Shown: positions 1 to 8,998, numbered from the stretch's first letter. The stretch: DNA of 64,000 nt from Neisseria subflava (GCF_003044935.1 NZ_POXP01000004.1:1-64000); one strand, 5' to 3'. Numbers and translations are program-made. The notes: generated from the letters alone by a model not told the origin.

Positions 1-3
1 CGA

Positions 4-31
4 ATTATACAGTACATTTAGCAAATGTCAA
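4..31 (-). promoter_or_regulatory. Consensus sigma70 promoter reading out of the window, with a dyad
   Basis: On the minus strand TTGACA (31-26) and TATAAT (9-4) are separated by 16 bp, a perfect match to both hexamers. A perfect inverted repeat, ACATTT-AGC-AAATGT (14-28), fills the spacer and overlaps the -35, so a repressor could bind there. Transcription would run leftwards to a gene outside the window. Its strength suggests a highly expressed unit, but the target cannot be seen. Confidence 0.7.
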
Positions 32-69
32 CTAAAATTATCGAAAATTCTAACTAACTGTGTTATACT

Positions 70-205
70 GTCTGCTTCGTTTTCTTCACCGCGTCAGCAG
101 CGAAGAACCGAACTATACGCCTACCAACAAAACCAGTCAACACCTTTCGCAAAATTATTTCTAGAAATTTAACCACCACCCTGTTTTAACAGGGTTTTTA
201 TTTCT
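70..205 (+). ncRNA. Possible small RNA or leader transcript
   Basis: A TATACT element (64-69) could serve as a -10, although I see no good -35 at the right distance. About 110 bp further on there is a clear intrinsic terminator (179-200). No credible reading frame lies between them. The segment 73-112 holds short complementary stretches (CTTCG / CGAAG) that could form a stem. It could be a small RNA, or the tail of an unrelated transcript. I do not recognise it as a known RNA family. Confidence 0.25.
179..200 (+). terminator. Intrinsic terminator
   Basis: The perfect stem CCCTGTT/AACAGGG (179-194) is followed directly by TTTTTATTT, which is the form of a rho-independent terminator on the plus strand. 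Confidence 0.7.
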
Positions 206-259
206 AAAAAATACTATCAAACTTTCTACATAATCCACACATACAAAAAATACAAACTA

Positions 260-296
260 AAGGCCGTCTGAAATGCTCTTTTAGACGGCCTTTTTT
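260..296 (-). terminator. DUS inverted-repeat terminator after the ypjD-like gene
   Basis: AAGGCCGTCT and AGACGGCCTT form a stem; the right arm has one change from the full uptake sequence. T and A runs lie on both sides, so it can work in both directions. It lies just beyond the end of the ypjD-like gene. Confidence 0.65.
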
Positions 297-307
297 ATGA
301 TTTCTAT

Positions 308-1120
308 TTATCCAATGCGTTGAAGGACAATTTCTAGGACAAATTTACTGCCTACATAGGCAAAAATCAGACTAATAAATCCGACAATAGTCCAAACGGC
401 GGCTTTTTTGCCGCGCCATGCGGTCATACTGTGTTTCAACAATAATGCGCCATAAATCAGCCACGACATAATACTGAAGATGGTTTTATGCGTGAAGGTC
501 ATCGGCTTGCCGAAAACGGTTTCTGCAAAAAACGTACCGCTGATAACGGAATAGGTCAACAAGACGAAACCTGCCCACATACCTTGGAACATGAGTTTTT
601 CTAAACTCAATAATGGCGGCAAGAAGCTGACCAATGCGGAAAAACGGCGTTTGTGCAGATTGCGGTCGAGCAAAAGGATCAGGATGGCAAATAAGGTAAC
701 GATGCCAAACAGTCCGTATGCGAGCAATGATGATGCAATGTGCGACAGTGGCAATAAGTCTACGATTTGACGGCCTGAAAAATCCCCCGGGAAAAGGAAA
801 CCCAACAATAAAGTCAATGCGGCACAGGGATACAATAAGAGTTGCACCCCGCGCAGACAGTAAAAGAAGCTGCCCAGGCAGTACATCATCAACATCAGCC
901 AAACTATCAGACTGAGCGAATAACCAAAACCGGTAATCAATACCCTATCCTGCAATACCGGGAACATCAATGCTGCACCATGTACCAATAATGCGCCGCT
1001 CAAAATCAGCAACTCGGTTTTCAGCGGGTAAGACTTATTATTGTGCTTTTTATGTTGCACCCAGGAAAATGCGCCCAATCCGGCATACACCAGCATAAGG
1101 CAGATTAAGACAATCGGCAT
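308..1120 (-). CDS. YpjD/CcsA-like inner membrane protein
   Basis: This is a 270-residue, very hydrophobic protein with about eight membrane segments. It resembles the YpjD branch of the cytochrome c assembly (CcsA/ResC) superfamily. It keeps isolated histidines at helix ends, including those in SHIASS and THKTIFS, but lacks the WGxxWxWD haem-handling motif of true CcsA, so a role in haem delivery is not shown. The start at 1120 is chosen because the preceding bases carry an AGAAAG ribosome site and the protein then begins with a membrane segment. A longer in-frame extension to 1294 would be polar and would run through a DUS. The gene is divergent from ffh, an arrangement common around ypjD. 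Confidence 0.8.
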   Translation of the reverse strand: MPIVLICLMLVYAGLGAFSWVQHKKHNNKSYPLKTELLILSGALLVHGAALMFPVLQDRVLITGFGYSLSLIVWLMLMMYCLGSFFYCLRGVQLLLYPCAALTLLLGFLFPGDFSGRQIVDLLPLSHIASSLLAYGLFGIVTLFAILILLLDRNLHKRRFSALVSFLPPLLSLEKLMFQGMWAGFVLLTYSVISGTFFAETVFGKPMTFTHKTIFSIMSWLIYGALLLKHSMTAWRGKKAAVWTIVGFISLIFAYVGSKFVLEIVLQRIG

Positions 1121-1302
1121 AAATATCTTTCTCAATAGACGTGTGAACACTAGATGGGCAGCCGGCAGGGTTTCAGACGGCCTTGCTGTGCGTGTTTGTG
1201 TTCTTGAAGCATAACTTCGGACTATCGTGTAAAATAATCCGAATTTTATTTTAACAAAGAATGCCCTGTATTGGGCAGCTATTCTCATTATCAAGGATAA
1301 GT

Positions 1303-2673
1303 ATGTTAGACAACCTGACCAACCGCTTCAGCAAGGTGCTTAAAAATATTCGCGGCCAATCAACACTGACCGAAGACAATATTAAAGAAGCCTTGCGCGA
1401 GGTTCGTCTTGCCCTGCTGGAAGCCGACGTTGCATTGCCCGTCGTTAAAGAATTCGTCAACACAGTCAAAGAACAGGCCCTTGGCCAAGAAGTCGTCGGC
1501 AGTCTGACACCTGACCAAGCCTTTATTGGTGTGGTCAACCAAGCCTTAGTCGAGCTGATGGGCAAGGAAAACAAAACACTGGATTTATCGGTTTCACCGC
1601 CTGCCATTGTTTTGATGGCTGGTTTACAGGGTGCCGGTAAGACAACAACCGTCGGCAAACTTGCCCGCCTGCTGAAAAACGATCAGAAGAAAAAAGTTTT
1701 GGTGGTATCTGCCGACGTTTACCGCCCTGCTGCGATTGAACAGCTGCGCCTGTTGGCCGAACAGGTCGGCGTGGACTTTTTCCCATCCGATACCAACCAA
1801 AAACCGGTTGAAATTGCAACTGCCGCCGTCGATTATGCCAAAAAACATTTTTACGATATCTTGATGGTCGATACCGCCGGCCGTTTGGCAATCGATGAAG
1901 AGATGATGAACGAAATCAAAGCGCTTCATGCAGCAGTCAACCCAGTTGAAACTTTGTTCGTTATTGATGCCATGCTGGGTCAGGATGCAGTGAACACTGC
2001 GCAGGCATTTAATGAAGCCCTGCCGCTGACCGGTGTCGTATTGACCAAGATGGACGGCGACTCACGCGGCGGTGCGGCATTGTCCGTACGCCATGTGACC
2101 GGCAAACCGATTAAATTTATCGGCGTCGGCGAGAAAATCAACGGCCTCGAACCTTTCCACCCCGACCGTCTTGCCAGCCGTATCCTCGGCATGGGCGACG
2201 TATTGACCCTGATTGAAGACGTTCAAAAAGGTATTGATGAAGAAGCCGCCGCCAAAATGGCGAAAAAACTGCAAAAAGGCAAAGGCTTCGACCTCAATGA
2301 CTTTAAAGAACAAATCCAGCAAATGCGCAATATGGGCGGCTTGGAAAACCTGATGTCAAAAATGCCGGGCGAACTGGGTCAAATATCGAAACAAATCCCC
2401 GAAGGAACGGCTGAAAAAGCGATGGGCAAAGTAGAAGCCATCATCAACTCGATGACCCCTAAAGAACGTGCCAACCCTGCCCTGCTCAAAGCCAGCCGCA
2501 AACGCCGTATTGCAATGGGTGCAGGCACGACCGTGCAGGAAGTAAACAAATTGCTCAAACAGTTTGAACAAATGCAACAAATGATGAAGATGTTCAGCGG
2601 CAACGGCTTGGGCAAACTGATGCGTTTGGCCAAAGGCATGAAGGGAATGAAAGGCATGTTCCCAGGTTTGTAA
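1303..2673 (+). CDS. ffh: Signal recognition particle GTPase Ffh
   Basis: Ffh binds 4.5S RNA and targets nascent inner-membrane proteins to FtsY and SecYEG. The 456-residue protein has the N-terminal helical bundle, then the NG GTPase domain with P-loop GLQGAGKTT (107-115), DTAGR and TKMDGDSRGG. The C-terminal M domain is methionine-rich (MQQMMKMF, GMKGMKGMF), as needed to bind hydrophobic signal sequences. The ATG at 1303 has AAGGAT seven bases upstream; an earlier ATG at 1261 lacks a site. Length is normal for the family. It is a single gene followed by a DUS terminator. Confidence 0.97.
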   Translation: MLDNLTNRFSKVLKNIRGQSTLTEDNIKEALREVRLALLEADVALPVVKEFVNTVKEQALGQEVVGSLTPDQAFIGVVNQALVELMGKENKTLDLSVSPPAIVLMAGLQGAGKTTTVGKLARLLKNDQKKKVLVVSADVYRPAAIEQLRLLAEQVGVDFFPSDTNQKPVEIATAAVDYAKKHFYDILMVDTAGRLAIDEEMMNEIKALHAAVNPVETLFVIDAMLGQDAVNTAQAFNEALPLTGVVLTKMDGDSRGGAALSVRHVTGKPIKFIGVGEKINGLEPFHPDRLASRILGMGDVLTLIEDVQKGIDEEAAAKMAKKLQKGKGFDLNDFKEQIQQMRNMGGLENLMSKMPGELGQISKQIPEGTAEKAMGKVEAIINSMTPKERANPALLKASRKRRIAMGAGTTVQEVNKLLKQFEQMQQMMKMFSGNGLGKLMRLAKGMKGMKGMFPGL

Positions 2674-2689
2674 GCCGATTTGACAGAAA

Positions 2690-2722
2690 ACGCCGTCTGA
2701 AAAGTTTCAGACGGCGTTTTGG
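2690..2722 (+). terminator. DUS inverted-repeat terminator after ffh
   Basis: CGCCGTCTGAAA and TTTCAGACGGCG form a 12 bp stem followed by a T-rich stretch, 17 bp after the ffh stop codon. Confidence 0.75.
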
Positions 2723-2787
2723 TTTTATATTCTGATTTAAAACCTTGAGGCTTTAAACAATCATTTCTTTCTATAACATCTAATATA

Positions 2788-2823
2788 AAAGGCCGTCTGA
2801 AATCCTATTTTCAGACGGCCTTT
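2788..2823 (-). terminator. DUS inverted-repeat terminator after dsbA
   Basis: AAAGGCCGTCTGAAA and its complement flank a short loop, 19 bp beyond the dsbA stop. Between this element and the ffh terminator lie about 65 bp with no feature. Confidence 0.7.
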
Positions 2824-2841
2824 ACTCATTCAGCCTTTAAA

Positions 2842-3537
2842 TTATTGCGGCTTTTTCTGCTCTTCGCGTACTTTGTCCACCAACTGGTCAATCGTGGTCA
2901 TGCCGGACTGCCAGTCTTTAAATTCGACTTGGTATTTGCCGCCGACGATCACAGTCGGTGTGCCGCTGATTTGGAATTTATTGGTCAACTCTTCCATTTG
3001 AGCCGCACGCGCTTGGCTTTCAGGAGCCTCAAATGCAGCCAATACTTTTTTGCCGTCAAATGCAGTTTGCTCGGACAGCCATTTTTTCAGGGTATCGGTA
3101 TCGGCCAAGTTGATTTTTTGGTTAACCATCGCATCGAAAATATGGCTGTTGGCTTTATCTGATTCACCGGCCATTTCCACTGCGGCCGCCAAACGTGCCA
3201 AAGGTTTCATTTCGTCACCCCACACGACATGCTCCCGGCGCATATAGGTATCGTCTTTAAACGTTTTGATGTGCTCGCTCAAGACAGGCTCAAGATGGGC
3301 GCAATGCGGGCAGAAGTAGCCGAAGAATTCCAATACTTCGATTTTGCCGGCCTGCTGTTGCGGAATCGGATTGGACAATACGGTGTAATTGACACCTTCG
3401 GTCAATGCGGCAGGGGCTGCCGGAGCAGATGTGTTGCTTTGGGCGCTGTCTGCCGGAACGCTGGTTTCCGCCTGTTTGCCGCAAGCGGCCAATGCCAACA
3501 GGGTTAATGAGGTCAAGGCTAAGGTTTTCAGTTTCAT
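2842..3537 (-). CDS. dsbA: Thiol:disulfide interchange lipoprotein DsbA
   Basis: DsbA oxidises cysteines of exported proteins in the periplasm. The 231-residue precursor has a signal peptide ending in the lipobox LAAC (Cys19), so it should be lipid-anchored, as neisserial DsbA1/DsbA2 are. A Ser/Ala/Pro-rich linker (residues 20-45) precedes the thioredoxin fold. The active site is CPHC (76-79), the classic DsbA dipeptide, and SGTPT near residue 190 holds the cis-proline. Neisseria has several DsbA paralogues; I cannot tell DsbA1 from DsbA2 by eye. The gene stands alone between two DUS terminators. Confidence 0.92.
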   Translation of the reverse strand: MKLKTLALTSLTLLALAACGKQAETSVPADSAQSNTSAPAAPAALTEGVNYTVLSNPIPQQQAGKIEVLEFFGYFCPHCAHLEPVLSEHIKTFKDDTYMRREHVVWGDEMKPLARLAAAVEMAGESDKANSHIFDAMVNQKINLADTDTLKKWLSEQTAFDGKKVLAAFEAPESQARAAQMEELTNKFQISGTPTVIVGGKYQVEFKDWQSGMTTIDQLVDKVREEQKKPQ

Positions 3538-3644
3538 AGGTATCTCTTTACATTCAAATCAATGGGCGGATTTTATGGCATTTTGTTGGAGGTGTGTTCG
3601 ATTTGAGTGAAAAAATGTGTTTAGTTTTATTTCAACCTTTATAA

Positions 3645-3696
3645 AAGGCCGTCTGAAATATGGCTTAGATCATAGCCTTATTTTCAGACGGCCTTT
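3645..3696. terminator. DUS inverted repeat
   Basis: AAAGGCCGTCTGAAA and its complement are separated by about 25 bp that contains a smaller dyad (GGCTTAGATCATAGCC). The element lies 11 bp beyond the TonB receptor stop and probably terminates it. Confidence 0.6.
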
Positions 3697-3707
3697 GCCT
3701 GATTTCA

Positions 3708-5819
3708 TCAGAAACGGTAATTTACCCGGGCAGTATAGCCGCGCGGATTACCCGGCATGGCATCCGAACGCCAATATTTTTGATTGAGCAGATTGGCCGC
3801 GGCAAAGGTAACGTTGACGTTTTTATGGTTCCAGCCAAGCATGGCGTCAACTCGGGCAAAGCCTGGAAGCGTAGTCACTTCTTTGTTTCTTGAGTCGTAA
3901 CCGTAGCGTTTTCCCGTACCGGTTACGCCGATTTCGCCGTAGAGGTTTTCGGTTGGTGTGTAACGGAAAAACAGGTTGCCGGTAACGTTGCTGGTGTTAT
4001 TCAAATGGATGCCCACTCGGTCGGGATTTTCTTTGTCTTCAACGACTTTCGCCTGCATCACGCCCAACGAACCGCGCAGATAGAGTTTTTTGGGAATGAT
4101 TTGCCCGATGGCGGACAATTCCACGCCGCGCGAACGGTGTTTACCGCTGACTGCCCAAGTGTAGGGATCATTTTGCGCGTCGGGGCGGTAGCGGATATTG
4201 AAGCGTTCGATTTGGTAGGCGGACAACGTAGTGCTGAGGCGGTCGTCCAGCCAACTGCTTTTCACGCCGGTTTCGTATTGGCGGGTGTACTCGGGGTCGG
4301 CGTTGAACACGGCAGCAGACGACGTGTCGATACTCAAATAGCCGCCGCGTCAGCCATAAGGCGCGAAGCCTTTGTTATACGAGGCGTAAAGTGTGTGGAC
4401 TGGGTTGATGTTCCACACTACGCCGATGTTGGGGCTGAACGAGTGGCCGCTGTACTGGCGGCTGCTGCCGGTGAGTTTGTTTTCGGAATTAAAGGTGTAT
4501 TTGTCGTAACGGCCGCCGAGGACGAATTTCAAATCGGGCGTGGCGGAGAAGATGTTTTGCACAAAGATGCCGTAGGAATCGGCCTTGTGTCGGTTTTGAG
4601 TGAGAACGGGCTGCAATCTGCCCGAAGCCGGCCAGCTCGCGCGGTCGTAGGGGTTAATGGAGGCGGAAAAGGCGCGGCTGTAACCCAAGGTCGGGTTGCG
4701 GTGTTCGCGACTGTAATCCATGCCTACGGTCAGGTGGTTTTCAAAACGGCCGATGTTGTAGTCGCCGTTGAGCGTGAAATTGGACGACAGGGTTTTGTTG
4801 TCGGTCTGCTGCCAGGCGTAGTTGCGTTTGATTCGGCTGCCGTTTTCGCTGCCTGCATAGAAATGGTCGAAATCCTGCGCCGCCGTGCGGTGGGCGAGTT
4901 GCCATTGGGCGCGCCATTTGTCGTTGAAGGCGTATTCGAGGTCGGAACGCCAAACTTGCAGCTTGTCTTTGACAAAATCGTTCGGGTGGGCGAAACCCAT
5001 GTGGTAAGGCAGTCCGAAGCGGTCGTACACGGACTTGGTCGGGCTGCGGTCGGGCGTGCGCTCCACATTGTCGTAGGTGTATTGCCCCGTCCATTTCAAG
5101 CCGTTGTCGAGTTTGACGGTAATACTGGGCGAAACCATGACATTTTTGCTGTCTATGCCGCTGCGGAACGAATTGGCGCGCCCAACTTCGCCGGTGAGGC
5201 GGATGGCGACGTTTTTGTTCAGCACTTCGTTGATGTCCATATTCAGGCTGCGGTTTGCCCACGAGCCGTAAACCGCACCGATGTTGCGGCTTTGTTTGAA
5301 ATTGGCGTATTTGCTGACCATATTGATGACGCCGCCGCCGTTGGTGCGACCGTAAAGCACGGAAGACGGGCCTTTCAGGATTTCCACGCGCTCAATGTTG
5401 GCGGTACTGCGGCGCACTTGTCCGCTTTCGCGCACGCCGTCGCGGTAAATATCGGATGCGTCGGCTTGAAAACCGCGCAGGAAAATGCTTTCGCCGCGCA
5501 TATCGTAAGCAGCGTCAATGCCGGCGTTACCTTCGAGGATGGAACTCAAATCGTTCGTGCCGTAGTTTTTGTTTTTCTGAATATTGAGCGTATCGATGGT
5601 TTGCGGCGTTTCTTTGATGAGCTGTCCGTTGCGGGTAACGGCGGCTTCGTCGTAGTTGATGTAGCCTTTGAGTACGCTGGTGTCGGACTGTCCGACCACG
5701 GAAACGGTGGGCAGGGTAGCGGTGTAATGTTCGCCATTATCCTGCGTATCGGCGGCAGCAACAGGGAAGGAAGCGATAATCAGCGTGGGTAATAAAGCCA
5801 AATGAAATGGTATTTGCAT
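3708..5819 (-). pseudogene. TonB-dependent siderophore receptor with an in-frame stop
   Basis: This would be an outer membrane receptor of the FhuE/FpvA-like ferric-siderophore class, about 703 residues. A signal peptide ends near AAADT, a plug domain follows (ETPQTIDTLN, VEILKGPSSVLYGR, GGVINMVSK), then the beta barrel, ending in the membrane-insertion signature VNYRF with terminal Phe. The frame is open throughout except for one TGA at 4350-4352, between APYG and RGGYLSID; the same frame continues on both sides, so this is a nonsense change (GGA to TGA would fit) and not a frameshift. Start 5819 is the ATG before the signal peptide; a TTG at 5831 is also in frame. It could be a real null allele, a readthrough case or a sequence error. 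Confidence 0.85.
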
Positions 5820-5867
5820 TTTTATACTCAATTTAACAAAACAACCAAATTATATTGCTTCATAAAA

Positions 5868-5884
5868 GAAATGAGAATAGTTTC
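5868..5884 (-). promoter_or_regulatory. Possible Fur box before the siderophore receptor
   Basis: GAAATGAGAATAGTTTC lies about 50 bp upstream of the receptor start, in AT-rich DNA. It resembles the Fur consensus built from GATAAT units (AATGAGAATA) and has matching GAAA/TTTC ends. Iron-dependent repression of such receptors is established for the family; the site itself is inferred. Confidence 0.5.
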
Positions 5885-5917
5885 TTTTAATTATATTTAA
5901 CATGATATTTGCAAACA

Positions 5918-5955
5918 AAGGCCGTCTGAAATACATATCGGTTTCAGACGGCCTT
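5918..5955. terminator. DUS inverted-repeat terminator
   Basis: AAGGCCGTCTGAAA and its complement flank about 9 bp. The element lies between the end of the xth operon and the receptor promoter, and should stop minus-strand transcription of that operon. Confidence 0.65.
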
Positions 5956-5985
5956 CGTTTATTAATATTAATAGATATTACTACA

Positions 5986-6519
5986 CTACTTACTCAACAA
6001 CATTTCCTGCATCAGCTTCATGCCCCATTGCCAACCGCCGAGCGCGCCGTTTAACTGGCCGGAATGCGGTGATTGAAGCAGGCGCGCCTGCCAGCGGTCG
6101 GCCTGTTCTTGCGCCCAATCGCGTGGCGTGCCGTTTGTTTCGGCGATGACCAACGCCGTACGGCAAGGGCAGCGGACGCGTTGGAACGTATGGATTTCGT
6201 CCTCGGGAAAAGCTTCTGGGCGAGGCGAGACCAAAATAATATTGGTCAGGCGTTTTTGCGTCATGATGTCGGCTTGGTACAGCCATGCCAAAAATGCGGA
6301 CACGCCGGCACCATGAGCCACGACGGCAATATTTCTGCTGACGATATGGTCGAAGGCCGTCTGAATGGCGTGTTGCCATTCGGAAATAGTTTGCCGACTA
6401 TCGGCTTCGGCAGTTTGAACAATCGGATAGCTGACCGCCCAGCGGTCTATCCACATTTCCGCTTCATCCGCATCGCGTATCAGAAACAGTGCCATTTCTT
6501 CGAGTTCGAAGCTCTGCAT
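5986..6519 (-). CDS. RBBP9/YdeN-like alpha/beta hydrolase, catalytic serine apparently missing
   Basis: The 177-residue protein has the size and layout of the RBBP9/YdeN serine hydrolases: a core strand then the nucleophile-elbow region, a central helix, and a second strand IILVSPRP. Where the family has G-H-S-x-G, this protein reads AHGAGVS, so the nucleophile position is glycine; the next serine is three residues later. It may be a non-catalytic member. Start 6519 lies just past the stop of the upstream gene and directly behind a DUS, which leaves little room for a ribosome site; the ATG at 6498, behind GAAGAA, is an alternative. It is the last gene of the xth operon. Confidence 0.6.
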   Translation of the reverse strand: MQSFELEEMALFLIRDADEAEMWIDRWAVSYPIVQTAEADSRQTISEWQHAIQTAFDHIVSRNIAVVAHGAGVSAFLAWLYQADIMTQKRLTNIILVSPRPEAFPEDEIHTFQRVRCPCRTALVIAETNGTPRDWAQEQADRWQARLLQSPHSGQLNGALGGWQWGMKLMQEMLLSK

Positions 6520-6529
6520 TTCAGACGGC

Positions 6530-6874
6530 CTATTTGAGCAAGTCGTTGAGTGTAAATGCAATCAGCAATGCGGCTGGCACGCTGAGGATGGCACAAGTCG
6601 CCAGACAAAGTACGATGTTGGCAATCAGCCGCCAGCCCTTCCAAGCAAAGCATTTGGCCGCAATCAGCAGGCAAGGCAGGGAAAACAGTAGCCATACCAA
6701 CGCCCACGTCGGATTGGCCTTGGTCGGTGCAACCCAGCCGGACATCCGCGCCAGCATAAATACCGCCCACACAAGCATAGGCAATACAAATGCCGCCACA
6801 ACCCACGCCGCGCCTACGCCGGTTTTGCCGTTTATATTCCAATCATATTTACCAAAAACCTTATTCGGCAACAT
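6530..6874 (-). CDS. Small membrane protein of unknown function
   Basis: A 114-residue protein with three predicted membrane segments (AWVVAAFVLPMLVWAVFML, WALVWLLFSLPCLLIAA, IANIVLCLATCAILSVPA). The N-terminal 20 residues are polar. The ATG at 6874 has GGAG seven bases upstream inside the end of xth, so the two genes overlap by 14 bp and are probably translationally coupled. I do not recognise the family. Confidence 0.65.
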   Translation of the reverse strand: MLPNKVFGKYDWNINGKTGVGAAWVVAAFVLPMLVWAVFMLARMSGWVAPTKANPTWALVWLLFSLPCLLIAAKCFAWKGWRLIANIVLCLATCAILSVPAALLIAFTLNDLLK

Positions 6875-7640
6875 AGTCATACTCCACAACTAAAGGGGCG
6901 TGATCCGAGAATTTTTCGTCTTTATAAACATGTGCGGAAACGGCTTTGGCGGCCAACTCCGGCGTAACCATCTGATAATCGATGCGCCACCCGACATCTT
7001 TCGCATACGCTTGTCCGCGGTTGCTCCACCAGGTATAGCCCGGTACATCGGGATAAAGTGTGCGCCACATATCCGTCCAACCGAGCTTGTGGATGACTTT
7101 GCCTATCCATTCGCGCTCTTCAGGCAAGAAGCCCGAATTTTTCTGATTGCCCTTCCAGTTTTTCAAGTCGATATTTTGGTGGGCAATATTCCAGTCGCCG
7201 CAAACGACGATGTCACGTCCTTCATTTTTCATGGCTTCGAGCATGGGATAGAACGCGTCCAAAAAGCGGTATTTCACTTGTTGGCGCTCTTCCGCGCTGC
7301 TGCCGCTGGGCAGATACAGAGAAATTACCGACAACTTGCCGAAATCACAACGGACAAAACGGCCTTCCCTGTCAAATTCTTCAATGCCCATGCCGATTTG
7401 CACATTGTCGGGTTTGCGTTTGCTGTACACCGCCACGCCACTGTAACCGCGCTTTTCGGCGCAATGCCAGTAGCCATGCATACCGTGCGGATTCTTCATA
7501 TCGTCTGACAGGTCGGCCTCTTGAGCTTTCAGTTCCTGCACGCAGACAATGTCGGCACCGGAGGCGGCGATGTATTCATAAAAACCTTTTTTATAGGCGG
7601 AGCGGATGCCGTTGACGTTGGCAGAGATGATTTTCAACAT
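6861..7640 (-). CDS. xth: Exodeoxyribonuclease III / AP endonuclease
   Basis: This repairs abasic sites in DNA and removes 3'-blocking groups. The 259-residue protein has every core motif of the ExoIII fold: N8/N10 in SANVNG, the metal-binding Glu36 in QELKAQ, catalytic D149/N151 in GDWN, and D246/H247 in SDHAPL. Meningococcus has two such enzymes (NApe and NExo); I cannot assign this one with certainty. It heads a three-gene operon with a small membrane protein and an inactive-looking hydrolase. Confidence 0.95.
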   Translation of the reverse strand: MLKIISANVNGIRSAYKKGFYEYIAASGADIVCVQELKAQEADLSDDMKNPHGMHGYWHCAEKRGYSGVAVYSKRKPDNVQIGMGIEEFDREGRFVRCDFGKLSVISLYLPSGSSAEERQQVKYRFLDAFYPMLEAMKNEGRDIVVCGDWNIAHQNIDLKNWKGNQKNSGFLPEEREWIGKVIHKLGWTDMWRTLYPDVPGYTWWSNRGQAYAKDVGWRIDYQMVTPELAAKAVSAHVYKDEKFSDHAPLVVEYDYVAE

Positions 7641-7684
7641 AAGATTTGAGTGATTTTTAAAAACGGATAATAGGATTGAGGTTT

Positions 7685-8998
7685 TCAGACGGCCTGCAAG
7701 TCATAAACAAATACTTTGGAATTGCGGCCGTTGGCATTGTATTCCTGCCGACGTTCAGCAGGCAGGTCATCGGCTGAGACCGTCTGAAAGCCCCGTTCAA
7801 CAAACCATTCGCCCGTGTGCGTGGATAAGGCGAAGAGCGTTTTAATATTTAAGGCGCGCGCTTTTTGAAACAGATGTTCCAACAGCAATTCGCCGTAGCC
7901 GCCATCGCGCGCTTCGGGCGACACCACCAGACAGGCCAATTCGCCGCAATCAGGCTCGGAAAAGGTTTTCAACGCCACGCAGCCGTAAATGTTTTGATCG
8001 TGTTCCAATACGGAAAAGCTGGAAATATGGTTTTCCAAATACTCGCGGCTGCGGTGTAACAAGATGCCTTGTTCCGCCAGCGGACGGATTAAGGCGATGA
8101 TGTGCGGAATATCATTGCTGTGTGCCTGACGGATGGAAACAAACGGCTCACGGGCAATAGATGTACCACTGCCCTCGCGGGTAAACAGCTCGCGCAACAG
8201 GCTGCCGTCTTCACGGCCGTTGAGAATCTGCACCCGCGATACGCCGTTTTCCAACGCACCTACCGCCGCATGCAGCAAATCGGCCGGTGCATCGGGATTG
8301 TCGTGTATCAGTTCCTGCACTTCGCCGACAGACAAAGTATTGGCCAAAGAGCCGTCGGCGCGACGGATACCGGCTTCTTCGGTCAAGAAGACCAGCTTCT
8401 CCGCCTGCAAAGCCATAGCCACTTCCTGCGCGGTTTCGCACATGCTCAGATTGAAGGTTTTGCCGCTGTACGAATGTCCCAAAGGACTGATAAGCACCAC
8501 GGCACCGCCATCCAAACGCAAACGGATTTCTTCCGCGTCGATTTTGCGGACGGTCCCGGTATAGCCCATGTCCACGCCGTCGATAACGCCCAACGGACGG
8601 GCGGTAATAAAGTTGCCGCACGCGATAACCGGTGGCTTGCTCCGTTGTTGTGCAGATACGCTGCTGAACAAGGCGGCTTCGACATCGCTGCGGATAATTC
8701 CCGCCACCTGCTTCACTTCCATCAAAGTCGCTTCATCGGTAATCCGTCGGCTGCCGCTGTATTTCGGAACAAAATCCCGACCCGAAGCCAATTTGTCGAG
8801 CAAATGCCGCGAACCGTGTACCAAGACCAAACGCAAACCCAAGCTGGCCAACAGATTCAAATCTGCGGCCAAACGAATCAAGGTTTCGCCTTCCAACAGG
8901 CTGTCGGTCACGCCGACCACCATGGTTTTGCCGCGCAAATATTGGATATAGGGCGCGGCCTCGCGAAAGCTGGCGACAAAATGGGCGATGGCACTCAT
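7685..8998 (-). CDS. argA: N-acetylglutamate synthase
   Basis: ArgA acetylates glutamate using acetyl-CoA, the first step of arginine synthesis. The 437-residue protein has an N-terminal amino-acid-kinase-like domain (about 25-280, with VLVHGSR and SPLGHSYSG) and a C-terminal GNAT domain (about 290-437) with the acetyl-CoA loop SPEARDGGYGE. This is the bacterial two-domain form, normally feedback-inhibited by arginine. It overlaps the upstream zinc-ribbon gene by 4 bp (ATGA), so the two are translationally coupled. argG lies elsewhere in the window. Confidence 0.95.
   Translation of the reverse strand: MSAIAHFVASFREAAPYIQYLRGKTMVVGVTDSLLEGETLIRLAADLNLLASLGLRLVLVHGSRHLLDKLASGRDFVPKYSGSRRITDEATLMEVKQVAGIIRSDVEAALFSSVSAQQRSKPPVIACGNFITARPLGVIDGVDMGYTGTVRKIDAEEIRLRLDGGAVVLISPLGHSYSGKTFNLSMCETAQEVAMALQAEKLVFLTEEAGIRRADGSLANTLSVGEVQELIHDNPDAPADLLHAAVGALENGVSRVQILNGREDGSLLRELFTREGSGTSIAREPFVSIRQAHSNDIPHIIALIRPLAEQGILLHRSREYLENHISSFSVLEHDQNIYGCVALKTFSEPDCGELACLVVSPEARDGGYGELLLEHLFQKARALNIKTLFALSTHTGEWFVERGFQTVSADDLPAERRQEYNANGRNSKVFVYDLQAV

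Noticed and set aside
4350-4352. TGA in the receptor as a selenocysteine codon
   Set aside because: The receptor class has no selenoproteins, the residue expected there is glycine-like, and no SECIS-like hairpin is evident just downstream.
4005-5792. A 595-codon open frame on the plus strand opposite the TonB receptor
   Set aside because: It is antisense to a gene with clear plug and barrel motifs; the frame is open because of codon bias, and its product has no signal peptide or known domain.
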